Positions 24,400 to 36,713 of a stretch of 64,000 nucleotides of DNA are shown here, in pieces. A program made the position numbers and the translations under genes. Under the pieces are notes generated by a model. That model was not told the origin of the DNA. It searched no databases and saw only the letters and a list, made by a program, of their open reading frames with translations. The DNA is from Tetragonia tetragonoides (taxonomy: Eukaryota; Streptophyta; Magnoliopsida; Caryophyllales; Aizoaceae), in the NCBI GenBank assembly GCA_038025085.1, contig CM076152.1, forward strand, positions 25,380,001 through 25,444,000, in the 5' to 3' direction. Each line of letters starts with the position of its first letter. Within the stretch, counting starts at the first letter, position 1.

Positions 24400-25657
24400 T
24401 CAATGTTTGGCTCACTTTCGTCTCTTCATTTCTGCCATTTGATTTTTTTGAGAGAGAAAGTGAGTTTCTGAGATCTTCGTGCGTGAGTCTTCTGTTGGCT
24501 TGTCGCCGTTTATCTTCTACCTTATACCTTATACAAGGTATATCGTCTTTCTTTTGATATCCCCTCTCCAAGAAGAAAAAGACGAGCCTGGGGGGGCGAT
24601 GGTCGATCTCGGTGAGCATGTCTGCGGGCTCTTCCAGGGGGATAATATCTCCTCCTGCTGGCACCCGAAAAATGAGCATTGAGCCTCCTTAAACTGTTAT
24701 GGAGGGGGTACTCTCTCCATCGAGTCTGAAGAGCATCGATGAGATGGTAGCCGTGCGGTCCACCCGGAGGGATAGTAATGAGTTCACTGGTCAAGCATAC
24801 ATGGTGAGAAGGCAAAGTTCTGAGGGCCATGCCCTCAAGATGCCTGCTTTTATGAATGCTTCACCGGTAGAGCAGGCCATGATTGCTGAGGTCATCTTCC
24901 CCAATCTCTTTCATGATCAGGACATAGAGCAAGCGTCTTCTATGGTGGGGTTGATCGATGTTGTGACGATGCTTCTGAAACGCATGATTGTCGGTCGTAT
25001 GAAGGTAATCTCTTGACTTCTTTCAACCAATTTTCTTTCATGTGTAAGACATATGATGACCATGTATGTTTCCTTTTTTAGGAGGATGCCCTCTTATGCG
25101 CTGAGATTAGGGCCGATGAGGCCTAGAGGCGTCATTCGGTTCTTCAACACCAAGACGTGCAGGCCGAGCTTGAGAATAATGCTCAAGAGGAGGCCTAAGC
25201 TGAAATGTTGAAGCTCCGGGCCTATTTGGAGAAGGCAAACGCTGATCTCAAGGAGGGGAGGTCGTTGCTAACTGAGAGGGAAAGTTCCCTGGAGGAGCTG
25301 AGAGAAAATCTTGAGGAGGCCAACAAGGCCAGTGCTCAAGCCACAAGACTCCTAGAGGATACCCAGGCTGATGCTAGCCGGTAGAAAACCCAGGCTTCTC
25401 GAGTAAGGGTTGACCTGAATGGGGCGGTTGAGCGCTAGAGGAGAATCTGGGTCCAAACCATGATCCAGGTTTATGGGGTCGGAGATATGGACCCTTCAGT
25501 TGTCGAGAGCCTGGCTAAGATCAGGAACCTTCGAGGCTCTGAGGACCCTGACCGTCATGCTGAAGAGGATGATCTCGAGGCTGCTATGGCCCCCGACTTG
25601 AAGGAGATGCAAGAGATGATCGCCCAGAGGCAGGCGGAGGAGGAAGAGCAGGCATAG
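24391..25657 (+). pseudogene. Antisense gene 1 of element A, internally deleted
   Basis: The 5' flank aligns with gene 1 of element B, then jumps at about 24580 to its second half, so the N-terminal region and the Transposase_28-like domain are deleted. What remains is SLKSIDEMVAVRSTRRD, an intron with the same position as in B (exon ends 25004 at AAG/GTAATC, acceptor at 25081), then a long charged coiled coil (EKANADLKEGRSLLTERE) and an acidic end (MIAQRQAEEEEQA), stop 25655-25657. In-frame stops occur near 25123, 25198, 25383 and 25437. Function is unknown. The C-terminal end seen here is missing from the B copy, which a CACTA insertion cut. Confidence 0.7.
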
Positions 25658-25912
25658 TGAGCCTCGATACCATAGGTCCCCCCTTGTTACGGGGCTTGTA
25701 TTTGTCTTTCTAGGGTGGTTGGTCACCCTTTTGCAGAATGCTCGTGTTCCCTTCGCTTTTGAGGGTCAATTAATGAAAGTACCAGTGTTTGATTCCTCGG
25801 TCTGCTTTTTTATCGCAACTTAATATCTCCAATCATTAGTCATTTGTTCCTCGCCGAGGTGTTATTGCATGCATGACAGCTGTCGTAAGTTACTGTTCAC
25901 ACATGTTTCTGC

Positions 25913-25921
25913 TTATAAATA
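25913..25921 (+). promoter_or_regulatory. TATA box of antisense gene 2 in element A
   Basis: The sequence ttataaata lies 42 bp before the ATG of gene 2 at 25963. The equivalent in element B was lost with the CACTA insertion and deletion. Confidence 0.55.
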
Positions 25922-25962
25922 GCCTTGTATTTTCACACGTGTCATTATTCCAAAATTTCACA

Positions 25963-26043
25963 ATGTGTTCTTCTGCCATTTTTATCTCTTCTGGCTCTAG
26001 TGATGAGTCGTCAGTAGATACTGAAGCAGTACCTAGAGCATAT
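25963..26043 (+). pseudogene. Antisense gene 2 of element A, 5' fragment
   Basis: The fragment begins MCSSAIFISSGSSDES and is cut after codon 27 by insertion of element B. Its continuation is at 47326-48035. It aligns with the intact start of the B copy at 36714. Confidence 0.7.
26039..26043. repeat. Left target-site duplication of element B (catat)
   Basis: catat directly precedes LTR B and is repeated exactly at 47326-47330 after LTR C. Confidence 0.9.
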
Positions 26044-26935
26044 TGTTTCGCCCGATTTGCAGGAGGGTCGAACACTGGGAAGATGCTGGCATCGAAATGT
26101 GCGAGCAGAGGAGCTGCTTGTCTGGTTCCTCGACTGCTACCTGCACAGGACAAGTAAAAGTGAACTAGCTCGGGGGGTCGACCCGAGAAGACCCCTCCGA
26201 TGCTTAAGTTAGTATGCGGAGATGTGTACGTGAGGTACTTTTGTATTAGCTGGTAGATTTGAGGTAATGAAGCATGGATTTGATTAAGGCTATCACAGCT
26301 GAAAGACGGAATGTCAGAGCTCACAGTTAGACAACCTGATTGTTCTGTAAATGGAATGATTTTACCTTTGCCTTGATTTCCGTGCAGGTATTTATAGGGC
26401 AAAAGTCGGCTAGCTTCGTCGAATGATCAGTGGACACATAGCCCTGTACGTACACCCCTCTCTAAGTCGGCTTAGAGGGGGTGGTCACGTGAGTTTTGGT
26501 ACGATCCCTTGGGATGATTCCACGTAGGGGTTCGTACACTTGATGTCATCACTTCTGTCCTTGGGGCTTTTGAGAGCATGGGCGCCAAGGCAGCTATTCG
26601 AATCTTTATAGGAATATTCGCACAGTACATGTGCTGGCGTCATGGTTGAGCATACAGAAAGCCTAAGGGTCGACTCGTGGTTGAGTCGACCCTCCTAGTC
26701 GAGCCAGAGCATAATTGTAGTCCTTGGATCTGCTAGTAGTTGGTGTAGGTCTTCTCGGGTCTGTTAGCGATCCTGAACAGTGCGTAGGGGAGTACTCGAT
26801 CAGGGGCTCCCCTTTGTGATGGAAGAGTATCCTCTTAATATTGTCGATGATTCAGACTCCGTGAGAGATCGGAATCCTTCTATTGTGGCCAAGGCGAGGG
26901 TCGATAGCTCGACCCTCGATACTTTGGTTATATCA
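26044..26935 (-). mobile_element. LTR B: 3' LTR of element B
   Basis: 892 bp, TGTTTCGCCC to GGTTATATCA on the plus strand. It is very similar to LTR C, which suggests a fairly recent insertion. A minus-strand TATA box (GCCCTATAAATAC) lies at 26388-26400. The purine-rich tract GTGAGGGCAAAA (minus) abuts it at 26936-26947. Confidence 0.9.
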
Positions 26936-27154
26936 TTTTGCCCTCACATCTTAGTTGGAGGAGAGTCCTTCCTTGTCGAGTCCTGCTGAGATGTGGTTGG
27001 TCCGGTGACGATGCTTTTCGTTCAGTGGGCTTTTGCTTTTGGGTGCATTCTTTCCTTGGAAGGGCCCCCTTTTCATCGGGATTGATAGTCGGTGAACGTA
27101 GTTGGGCCGTCCACCTGTCAGTCATGGAGCAGGGTGCTATTCCAGGTCTCTTCG

Positions 27155-27164
27155 CCTATAAATA
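27155..27164 (+). promoter_or_regulatory. TATA box of antisense gene 1 in element B
   Basis: cctataaata on the plus strand, 220 bp from LTR B, with a conserved counterpart in element A. A pyrimidine-rich leader and a likely 5' UTR intron (ccaag/gtataacg near 27369) follow before the ATG at 27425. Confidence 0.65.
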
Positions 27165-27424
27165 GTTAGAACCAGCCTCTTCTTTTCTCTCTTTATTCCA
27201 GCCGTCTGAATTTTCTAGAGAGAGAAAGCGGGTCTTCGAAATTTTTCTCGCGTCTTGTTACTGAATTTTCTAGAGAGAGAAAGCGGGTCATCGAAATTTA
27301 TTCCAGCCGTCGATTTGTTACTGTTTGTTCGATCTATCTTTGTAGATCCGTCTTCTGTCTTCTCCCAAGGTATAACGTTTTTCTTTTGGTATTTTTCTTG
27401 CTTGCATTTATTTGTTATATTCCC

Positions 27425-30400
27425 ATGTCGATGTCTTCGCCCATTGATGTATCGTCGGGGTCTGACAGCTCGCCTGAGGCACCTCGACCAGGGACTTGGG
27501 ATATTTTCCCAATAGTTCCAGTCGGGCTCGTCTAGTCAGGGGCCTGGCCCGTTGTATGATGAGTCTTGCCCTCATCCTTCGAATTACCCAGTTCCCCCGA
27601 TTCCTCCGGGGTTCCCCTCTTTCGAGTTTCGTCCGTTTTTAGTGGTCGAGCCCAGAAGGATTGCTTCTTCCGGATTGGGTCACTCCGTTCCGGTTTCGAG
27701 AGGAGTCTTGGTATGTCAGGGTTCTGTCGGACCCCGACATTCCACGAGGCTTTAAGCAGGATGTGTTGAATGTCTTTCAAATGAGTGTAGCGTTGGGAGA
27801 GATCCATGTTTTAGACGGGGTCAAACCTTTACGCTCTGTCTCTCCCCTGCAGGGAGACGAAGCCGAGATGTCCAGGGCTCGTTTTAAACAAACCTGCCGC
27901 TCGGGTAGAGGGGGTCTTGATTGCTCCTCTCCCTTGAGTGACTTTGAGCAGATAGGGGAACGGCTTATCTGCCCTCATATAATGAAGTATATTTTTTGTC
28001 CTACGACAAATTTTCCTTGTATTTTTTCCAAAGTCCTGTTGCCCATCTTGACCTTCTTCATTTGCTTATTTTGTAGGGAGCGTAGGGAAAGGAGTTTTTT
28101 GGGGCAAATGGAGAGTTTGGCTAGTGCTTCGGGTCTTATACCCGATTCTTCGTCTGATCGATTAGCCAGATCTATGGATCAGGTACTCAGTACTTCTGGC
28201 TCGCTTGGTGGCGTGCCCGGGCCTGTTGGGTCGGGACATGAAGACATTGAGACCTCACAAGGGTCACTGGAGAGCGGTGAGATCATAGTCGGGGACTGTC
28301 CTCCTGTCGAGGATGAGGATTTTCCTCCTCTTCCTTCAAAGGAGAAGAAAGAGAGAAAGAAGAAGAAGAAGAAGAGGTGTAGATCCAATAGGGGAGAAAG
28401 ACCACCGACTTCTGAGCCTTTAGAGGAGGTGGACCGGGCTGATCAAGAGAGTGTCCAGGTAGAACCAGGCCAAGAACAGGTGGGGGAGGATCCCGTGGAA
28501 GGGGGATCGAAGCAAGGGAAAAAGGTCGATGCCGTCCCCATTTACATGAAAAGGTCGTTCTAGGCTGGCAAGTCGGCTAAAGATATCGAGTCGCTGGCGA
28601 CACGATATCAACTGCCCCCCGGAATGTCTTTTATTTGTCCCAGTAAGTTAGAGGAGTGTTATCCTGCTCCGCCCAACTATATCCCTTTTTCCACCAAAGT
28701 TTTTGACGAGGGTTTGAAGTTTCCCCTCCCTCGTTTGATCAAGAAGATAGTGTGTCATTTGGGAGTTCACTATTTTCAGCTCCAAGCGAACTCCTGGAGG
28801 TCGTTGGTTGGTTTAGCCGTTGCGGCCTATGTCCATAGGCTAGAGGTGACCGATGCTGTTCTTCGTCATCTATATCTGAAGGTGCAGTCGACCAATCTGG
28901 GGACTTGGTATTTGAGCCCTAGGAAGGGTTTTTCCATGTGTCGGTCCCTAAGCAATGTCACCTTGTAGAAAGAGAGTTTCTTGTTTCTGCCCAACGAGTA
29001 GGGATGGGATGGAGTATGCCCTCCTTGGAGGGAAAACTACCTAGAGGAGGTAGGTAGTGAGCTGTTTGGTTTGGATCGCGAGCCCCTGGACTCTTTGTCC
29101 CAGGCTGAGCGTCGGACGGTAGAATACTTCCGTCACCCTAACCGAAATGAGGGTGTATGTGAGAAGGTCAAAGCCCCTCCCTATTGGAAGATCGATAAGT
29201 CCTAGTTCTCCAATGAGGATTTCCTGGTCTTCATTGGTTTTCGGTCGACCATGACACAGGGTATAATGGCCTTGTCTCCATTATTTCCTTGCTCCGAATG
29301 TTTTTCTATTGGTCGAGGGTTTTACTTAACTCTTCCCCTTTCTTCATGTTTTCCAGAGGCCGCCGTCGCTGAGCTGTTCGAGATGCCAGAGGGAGAGCAG
29401 ATGGTAGCCGGGACGACCTCTAAGGCTTTTCTTGGGGTTTTCGACGATGTGGCTGAGGCTCAGAGGAAGCTCGAATTGGTAACAAATCTTTTTCTTCCCT
29501 CATCCGTTGTAGTTGATAATCCCATTACTAATGCTAATGACTTTCTCTGTTTCTCGCAGCCTCCTAAGAAGAAGAAAGCAATGGTTTTTGGGACGAAGGC
29601 GAGGTTGAAGAAAGGGGGTTCTTCGTCTGTGGCTTTGTTCTGATGCCGACCTTCGCCCTTAGAAGAGGTCGGGTGAAGATGCCTTGGTGACACAGGAGAG
29701 GGTGTCTCCTTTAAAGAAGAAGAAGGTTGATACCCCCAGTGCGGGGTTGATCCCAGCAAATCAGCCTGCGATCGCTACCTGGGGGTTGGTTACCCCTCCT
29801 GCGAGGATTCAAGAGTCGGGCGCTGGTCCGTCCAATTCGATCGTAGCGGGAGATTTTTTCCCTTCGATTCTGCGAAGCATCGATGAGATGCGAGCCGTCC
29901 GATCCACCCGAAGGGACATCAATGAGTTCACAGGCCATGCGTACATGGTCAGCAGGCAGAGTCTTGAGGATCATGCCCTCAAGATGCCGGCCATTCTGGG
30001 GGCTCCTTTGGATGAACAGTCCAAAATTGCTGAGGCCGTCTTCCCTAACTTGTTCCATGAGAGGGACATGGAGCAGGTTACCTCCGAGGTAGGGTCGACA
30101 GACATTGTGACAGCGCTTCTGAAGCGTGTGGCTCTAAATCGTCTGAAGGTACTTTAACAGCCGTTTCCTCCGTCTATTTTTAGTCAAGTTATTCCGACTG
30201 TTACTGATTTGTTTGTGTTTTTCAGGATGACATTCTCCTGAGCGCGGTTATTAGAGCCGACGAGGCTCAAAGGCGTCGATTGGTCATCCAATGTGGCTAA
30301 AGCTCGGGAGGAGGCTCGAGCTGAGTTGTCGGGGCTCCGTGCCGACCTGGAGAAGGCGAAGGCCGATCTCAAAGAGGGGAAGTCTCTCCTTTCCGAGGAG

Positions 30401-30643
30401 GATCGTTCCATTGAGGAGCTAAGGGGGAGACTGGAGGAAGCCAAAAAGGCCAATGCCCAATCCGCAGACCTCCTCAAAGCTGCAAATGCTGAAGCCGAAG
30501 ACTGGAAGACCAAGGAGACTCGGGTGCAGGCTGACTTGAGAGTGGCCGTGGATCGTCAGACTCGATTTTAGAATGTGGCGCTGCTCAAAGTGTATGGAGA
30601 AGGAAACGTTGGAGCCTCTGTGGTCAGTTCCCTGGCCAATATC
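27425..30643 (+). pseudogene. Antisense gene 1 of element B, Transposase_28-like ('putative gypsy-type transposon') domain
   Basis: The first segment begins MSMSSPIDVSSGSD and reads on, with breaks, through PDWVTPFRFREESWY (about 27668). After an intron (acceptor TTTTGTAG near 28076) comes a Ser-rich then Lys-rich stretch (KKERKKKKKKR at about 28345-28375). The domain CYPAPPNYIPFSTKVFDEGL, then FPLPRLIKKIV (about 28660-28830), matches the plant 'putative gypsy-type transposon' family (PF04195). Downstream are SRARFKQ-like basic segments, RSIDEMRAVRSTRRD, an intron (30149-30225) and a coiled coil (EKAKADLKEGKSLL). In-frame stops in one continuous frame include 28561-28563 and those near 28966, 28999 and 29203. 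A CACTA end at 30644 cuts the last exon after SLANI. Biochemical function is unknown despite the family name. Confidence 0.75.
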
Positions 30644-30802
30644 CACTACAAGAAAATAATTTTTTGGCAACAAAAGAAGTTGTTGCCAAAGATATCTTTA
30701 GCAACAAGAACGCATGTTAGAACGTTTTTGCAACGAAGAAGCTTAGGCGGTGCCTATAAGGCGCAATTGCTATTGTGCACCACTCGCCATTGTTGCTCAA
30801 TT

Positions 30803-32099
30803 ATGGGCAAAAATGGGAAGCGATCGGCTACGAAAACTAAGACATCTTCATTGAAGGACTTTCTGAAGGATCATCAGGAAAAGGAACTCTCTCCGGTGGA
30901 GGAAGATGTTGAATCAGAAGGCGATAATGTTGAGTTCTCGGGCACTTCATACTACAAAGAAATACCAGGGTATTCAGGTGAACCAGTGGGGAAGGTGGCT
31001 AGGCAATTGGAAATGGTAGCAACCCCAGCTCCTACACCATCTCCGGTGTCACAAGCTCCAGTCATGGCGCCATCGCCATCAGGCTTGCTTAACCCTCCCC
31101 CTGAAAACCCTTGTATGAAATTGAAATTTGTTCCTCCTGAGATAACGGAGGGGAAACCTGTGGGAGTGCTGGACAAGATGGAATTAAAAACTAAAGCTGA
31201 GAAATGGAAATTTACATTAATTGGTTTTGTTATGGGTGAATTTCCGTTTCTGAAAGAAATTGAAAATTATGTTCATTTCTATTGGAAACGGGTCAAGCCT
31301 AGAATATATCCACATGAAGATGGTTATTTTGTATTTCGTTTTCAGTCTGAAGATGATCTGCAGAAGGTATTGGATGCTGGTTTCTTTGTCTATAATTTCG
31401 AGCCATTTGTACTGAAAAATTGGGAGGATAATTTCCATATTAATGCTGAAACTGTTAGGAATTTATCTCTTTGGATTCAATTACCAAAACTACCATTATC
31501 ATGTTGGTCAGTTGACTCTTTAAGTCGCATTGGTAGTTGTTTGAGAAAACCTGTGATGGCTAATCATGTTATTACCAAGCAGGAAAGAATTTCTTATGTT
31601 AGGCTACTGGTGGATGTTGACATAACTAAGCCCCTTGTACGAGAAATTAAAGTGACTTATGATGAGGGTTTATTATTTACTGAAAGAGTAGAATATGATT
31701 GGGAGCTAGTGATGTGTACTAAATGTTTGAAATTTGGGCATACTTGAGGATTCTGGCAAAATGGTAGTTCAGCAACCTGTAGTTAAACCTCAGGGGGTAA
31801 AAAGGAAGAAGAAGAATAAAACCAAAAGACAATGGGTTGTCAAGCAAACCACATTCCCAGCTGGGGGTGAGAAGCAGCAAACTAGCAATGAGGAGGGATG
31901 GAGGACTGTGATGCACAAAGGCAAGAAAGTTGCAGATGCTGTAGCTATTTTGCCAGTGTCAAATCCTTTTGAAGCTCTAGCTAGCTCAAGCAAGACTGTT
32001 ACTTATGATATAATGCCAGATGGGTCAGTTGTAGTAATTGAAGATGAAACTCCAGGGCGAACTGAGAAGGAGGCAGGTGATAAGCGCTCCATTTTTTAG
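30803..32099 (+). pseudogene. LINE ORF1, DUF4283-type RNA-binding protein
   Basis: It starts MGKNGKRSATKTK. A central DUF4283-like domain (about 31180-31590) contains KWKFTLIGFVMGEFPF, YVHFYWKRV and FRFQSEDDLQKVLD, typical of plant L1-type ORF1. The zinc knuckle begins CTKCLKFGHT but is cut by a stop at 31745-31747, and a frame change continues from about 31734 with a basic region (KRKKKNKTKRQW) to DKRSIF, stop 32097-32099. Disrupted by one frameshift. Confidence 0.8.
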
Positions 32100-32110
32100 A
32101 AACCAGTGCC

Positions 32111-35089
32111 ATGAAGTGCCTCTTAATGAGCATGAGAGGACTTAATAAACCCTCTAAGCACAGGGGTCTCAAAAGCTTGTTGCAAAAGCATAAAATAGAT
32201 ATTGCAGGGCTTCTTGAGACTAAAATAAAGCTAGCTGGTTTAACTAAATTGCAAAATAATCTAGGTGTTGACTGGGATGTGCTTTGCAATCACCAAACAG
32301 CCCCTAATGGTAGAGTAATGCTAGTTTGGGATTCTACTAAAGTTGCTGTGAGTTTAATTTCTGAGATGGACCAGTGTGTAAATACAGAGGTCCGTTGGCT
32401 TGACACTAATACTATCATAAGATTTACAGCAGTCTATGGAAGAAATGATGCAACTAGCAGGAAAAGATGCTGGCATTTTTTGACACAGGACACTGTGACC
32501 ATCCCTTGGATAGTAGGGGGAGATTTTAATGCTACATTGAAGCCTGAAGAGAGAATTACCCATCTGGGGAGACACACAGGAGATACTGAACTGCAGGATT
32601 TATTTTTTGAGCTGAAATTAGCAGATATTAGAGCCAAAGGGTGGGATTTCACCTGGTGTAACAGGCACAGTGTCACTAGTAGAGTGTACACAAAGCTAGA
32701 CAGGGTTGTTGGCAATGAAGAATGGTTAACTGAGTTCCCTATAGCTGAGGTGGATTATCTACAAACCAAACTCTCTGATCATTGTGCAGGTGAGGTTACT
32801 ATTCATCATGATGTTATTCAGGGCAACAGGCCTTTCAAATTCTTCTCTCACTGGGCAGAGAATGAGCAGTTCCTACAGCTAGTTGAGAGCAGTTGGAAAT
32901 GTGAGAGGAGAGGGGTTCCTATGTTCACTGTAACTCAAAAACTGAAAACTGTTAAAGCTTCCTTAAAAATTTATGCAAGACAAATCCATGGACTGCATAA
33001 GAAGATTTTTGATGCCACAGAGAAGCTCACTGACATACAGGGGAAACTCAAAATGGATCTTTTCAACTCTACCATCATTGAAGAGGAGAAGAGCATTACT
33101 GCTAGTCTTGACAAGTTGTGCAAGGCAGAGGAAGCATCCTTGAGACAGAAAGCAGGCATTACATGGTTACAGTGTGGTGATGGGATTTCAAAATTTTTCC
33201 ATGCATCTGTCAAGGCTAGAAGGGCAAGCAATAAGATCACTTATATTTATGATTCTCAAAATTGCAAAATTGAGGATCATAATACTATTAAAGAAGCTTT
33301 CCTCACTTTCTTTAAAGGCTTAATGGGGTCTAGAGCTGATAGTTTCCCTGCTATAAACTCTGACTCTATTGAGCAAGGGCCTGTTTTAAACATGTCTCAA
33401 TAGTTGATGTTGGCTGCAGATTATACAGCTGAAGAAGTAAAAAAGGCCCTTTGGAGTATGGATGAGGACAAGGCGCCTGGTCCCGATGGATTTTCAGCCT
33501 GTTTCTACAAAAAAGCTTGGAATGTTATTCATGAAGATGTTTGTGAGGCTGTCAATGATATGCTGTAGAATGGCAAAATGCTAAGAAGTCTCAACTGCAC
33601 TACTTTGACTCTGGTTCCCAAGGTAACTAACCCTTCCACGGTGGGTGAGTTTAGACCTATATCTTGTTGTAATGTGCTCTACAAAATTGCATCTAAAGTG
33701 CTAGGTAATAGGATGTGTAGTGTCCTAGGCTATGTTATCCATGATGAACAGTCAGCTTTTGTAAAGGGGAGACAAATAACTGATAATGTTATATTAGCTC
33801 ATGAAATAGTAAAGCACTATGGTAGGAAGCATATATCACCTAGATGCATGATTAAAGTAGATTTGAGGAAAGCCTATGACTCGATTGAGTGGTCATTTAT
33901 AGAACAGATGTTGTATGCTTTACACTTCCCTGCTAGATTTGTTCACATGGTAATGACATGTGTAACTACTGTAAGCTACTCAATCTGTTATAATGGCTCG
34001 TTACTTCCTCCTTTTGATGCCAAGAAGGGCTTAAGACAGGCAGACCCCCTCTCTCCATATCTATTTGTGTTGGGTATGGAATATTTGTCAAGATTCTTGG
34101 ATCAACTGAAGACTCAGCCTCTCTTCAAATATCATCCCAAATGCTCCAAGTTCAAGCTGTGCCATAGTATTTTTGCAGACGTCCTTCTTCTGTTTTATAG
34201 GGGTGATCTGCAATCTGACAGCTTGTTACTTCATCATCTGAATGAGTTCTCAGCAGCATCTGGCCTTCAAGCAAACTTCCAAAAATCTGAAATTTATTTT
34301 GGACGTATGACAGATTTACTACAGCAAGTAGTGATGTAGAATACAAATTTTGTAAAAGGCAACCTTCCTGTAAAGTACTTGGGAGTACCAGCCTATCATT
34401 GACAGAATTCTTGCTAGAATCACTACCTGGACTAGCAGAATGCTCTCTTATGCTGGGAGACTCCACTTGCTTAAAAGTGTTGTATTTTCATTAAAAACTT
34501 AACAGTGGTAAATTGTAGTAGGTACATAATTAGTTCAGCTTACAGAGCTTTAATCTCCCCTGGGGTTACTGAATCTTGGACAAAGCTTTGCTGGGCTCCT
34601 CTGAGCTTGCCAAAACAAACTTTTTGTTTCTAGTTAATTTGTAAAAAAAGGTTGCCTACAGTTGACGGATTACACAGACTTGGTATTGGTAATATTACTA
34701 ATCTGACCTGTGTATTATGTGGCATGGAAGATGAGACTCATGATCATTTGTTTTTTGAGTGCTCTTTTTCTAAAGAGCTGTTACAATGTATAATGAAATG
34801 GACAGCAGTGCCTATACCTGTTACTTCATGGGAGCAGGTTCTGCAATGGGGGATGCAAAAAGCTTTGGGGAAAACTGCACGCAAGAAAGTGGTAGAGGCT
34901 ATGCTTGCTGCTGTTGGTCATGCTAGTTGGGAAGCTAGAAATGTCAAGATCTTTAATCAGGAAAAGAGATCAGTAGAGGAAACTAGTAGGAAGATCATAA
35001 ACCAGATTCATGCTAGAGCTTGCAGCTACAAATGCACTAAACTTCAGCATTTGAGCATTGCACTGAACATTCATATATTTTGGAAATAA
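32111..35089 (+). pseudogene. LINE ORF2, endonuclease-reverse transcriptase, catalytically damaged
   Basis: An AP-type endonuclease domain (32111-32790) has MRGLNKPSKH, LLETKIK, GGDFNATL and a final SDHC in place of the usual SDH-hydrophobic. Reverse transcriptase (about 33410-34340) has KAPGPDGF, FRPISCCNVLYKI, KVDLRKAYDSIEW and GLRQADPLSPYLF. The catalytic FADD box reads FADV: the second Asp codon is GTC at 34181-34183. Stops at 33401-33403, about 33566 and 34337-34339, then a deletion. A zf-RVT-like end (34650-35089) has CVLCGMEDETHDHLFFEC. Confidence 0.85.
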
Positions 35090-35119
35090 AATTATTAATT
35101 TTCCAAAAAACAAGAACGC

Positions 35120-36708
35120 GTCTTTCGCAACAATCTTATGTTGTTACGTGAGATCCTGTTACTAAAGGTTTCCGCAACATCACTCTGTTGTTGCGGAAAT
35201 GTACTTTTGGCAACGGCATCTTTGTTGCCAAACGTGTGTCGTTGCTATACAAGACCCTTCAGACGCGCGGAAATGTAAGCTTTGGCAACAACGACAGTTG
35301 TTGCAATTAAACAACTTTTTAATGGCAACGACGTTTTACGTTGCTAAATTTGTACTTTGGCAACGACAGTGTTGTCGCTAAAAAGTACTTTTATTTGCAT
35401 TAATTATCACAAAATGTATTACTGCTAATAACTATTATATTTTTGTTTTATTTATATAAGCTACAATTCATCTAATTTAGACCCAAAATATATTTATATC
35501 AGAATTATATCATTCCAAACAATCTCTACGGTTACAACTCATAGCAAAACTCAATTTAAAAAAAAATAGAAAGTGTAACATAGAAGCGTGTCTAATGTTA
35601 TATACTACAAAATCTACAATGCTTTAAATAAAATCTACAAACACATGATTTGACAAAAATATTTATATCCTTGATTCTTCGTTTGCTTTAACTTAAAGCT
35701 TGTTTAGAAGATATCAACAACATCGAACACTCCCTGTAATACACAAGCAAAGAAAAAAGATAGTGAGAAGGTAACAAAAGATTAGAAATTAGAACAAGGG
35801 GATTGACAAGCACATAGCAGCTTCCACTAAACAGTTAACATAAAGAGAGGACTCTCCTTGAACAGTCCAAAAGGATCCCCTTAAAGCCAGAGATCACAAA
35901 GAGAAAATTTTAATGCAATGTGAGATCAGGTTATGCATCAAGAAAGATCAAGCCAATTGTACACACCTTGGTTCTCACAATCAAGTGCTGGTAGCAAGAC
36001 AACATAAAACCCCCAAAGAAAATGGGAACTTCTTTCTCTAATAGTTCCCCGTGTATTTACGAATGAAATCCCTTGCTCTGTGGCTGTCACTCATAAAATA
36101 AAATAAAAAAGGTGAGAAGGCAACAAAAGACAAGAAACAGACTCTCTCAGACTTTGAAAACATATAGTGGAGTAATTGACAACAATTTCTCAGATACAGA
36201 ACAAGGAAAATTATCTTATTTTTTTACAGAATCAAATGATATGGAAAATCACATACACAATCTAGAATACAAACCAACAAACCAACATTGGATTATACAT
36301 TATATATCAAACTGATAACCTAACCTGTTTTCCATGCTACATGTATTGTCCAAGACAAAAAATCTCATAATAACCACCGATTAGTTAAGAGCAAGACCCA
36401 ATCTTATGATATGTGTGGGTGGCAGATCTCCAAGAGCAATATCCTGAAATACAATTACAATACTGCATGAGTGCCAGGCCAGTCTCTGCTTCTATGATTT
36501 TCCTTTGAGCTGGACATCTCGTCAGTCATGCAGAATTGATGCACAACATTGCCTATGCACAGGGTTGTCATGACGAGCACTTCAGGTCTCTAACTCCTAA
36601 GAAAACCCAAGCTCAACATTCTCACCTTATGCCTCCAATGCTTTTGCACTGTATCTAGTCTTAAACGCCATTACCCAACTGAGGATTCGCCCCAAGCTCA
36701 ACATTCTA
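35120..36708 (+). other. CACTA remnant right of the LINE, no gene recognised
   Basis: 35125-35390 contains dense, partly inverted 'ggcaacgacagttgttgc'-type subterminal repeats. 35400-36708 is AT-rich with no convincing frame (36112-36315 is the longest and unremarkable). It could be internal sequence of the CACTA element or unrelated filler. It ends at caacattct beside antisense gene 2. Confidence 0.5.
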
Positions 36709-36713
36709 GAGAG

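Larger units (their letters stand above)
30714..35108 (+). mobile_element. LINE (non-LTR retrotransposon) with 11-bp target duplication
   Basis: The element has ORF1 and ORF2 and an A-rich 3' end (ggaaataaaa...ccaaaaa). The word aacaagaacgc occurs at 30703-30713 and again at 35109-35119, bounding the insertion. It is nested in the CACTA remnant. The 5' end seems nearly complete. The 3' part of ORF2 has an internal deletion near 34380-34640. Confidence 0.85.
30644..36708 (+). mobile_element. CACTA transposon remnant inside antisense gene 1, carrying a LINE
   Basis: The left terminus CACTACAAGAAAA is at 30644-30656. Subterminal words of the type 'ttggcaacaa' / 'ttgttgcc' occur at 30660-30710 and resume at 35125-35390 after the LINE. 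No right terminus is visible. The sequence passes directly into gene 2 of the array at about 36709, and relative to element A about 440 bp of array sequence are gone. The right CACTA end and adjacent DNA were therefore probably deleted. No transposase is seen, so it was likely non-autonomous. Confidence 0.75.

Noticed and set aside
24150..24679. Overlapping frames on both strands just beyond LTR A
   Set aside because: The region aligns with the promoter and leader of antisense gene 1 in element B, where no coding is supported.
35400..36708. Possible host gene fragment captured by the CACTA remnant
   Set aside because: I could not find a sustained frame with splice sites or a recognisable motif, so no gene is claimed.
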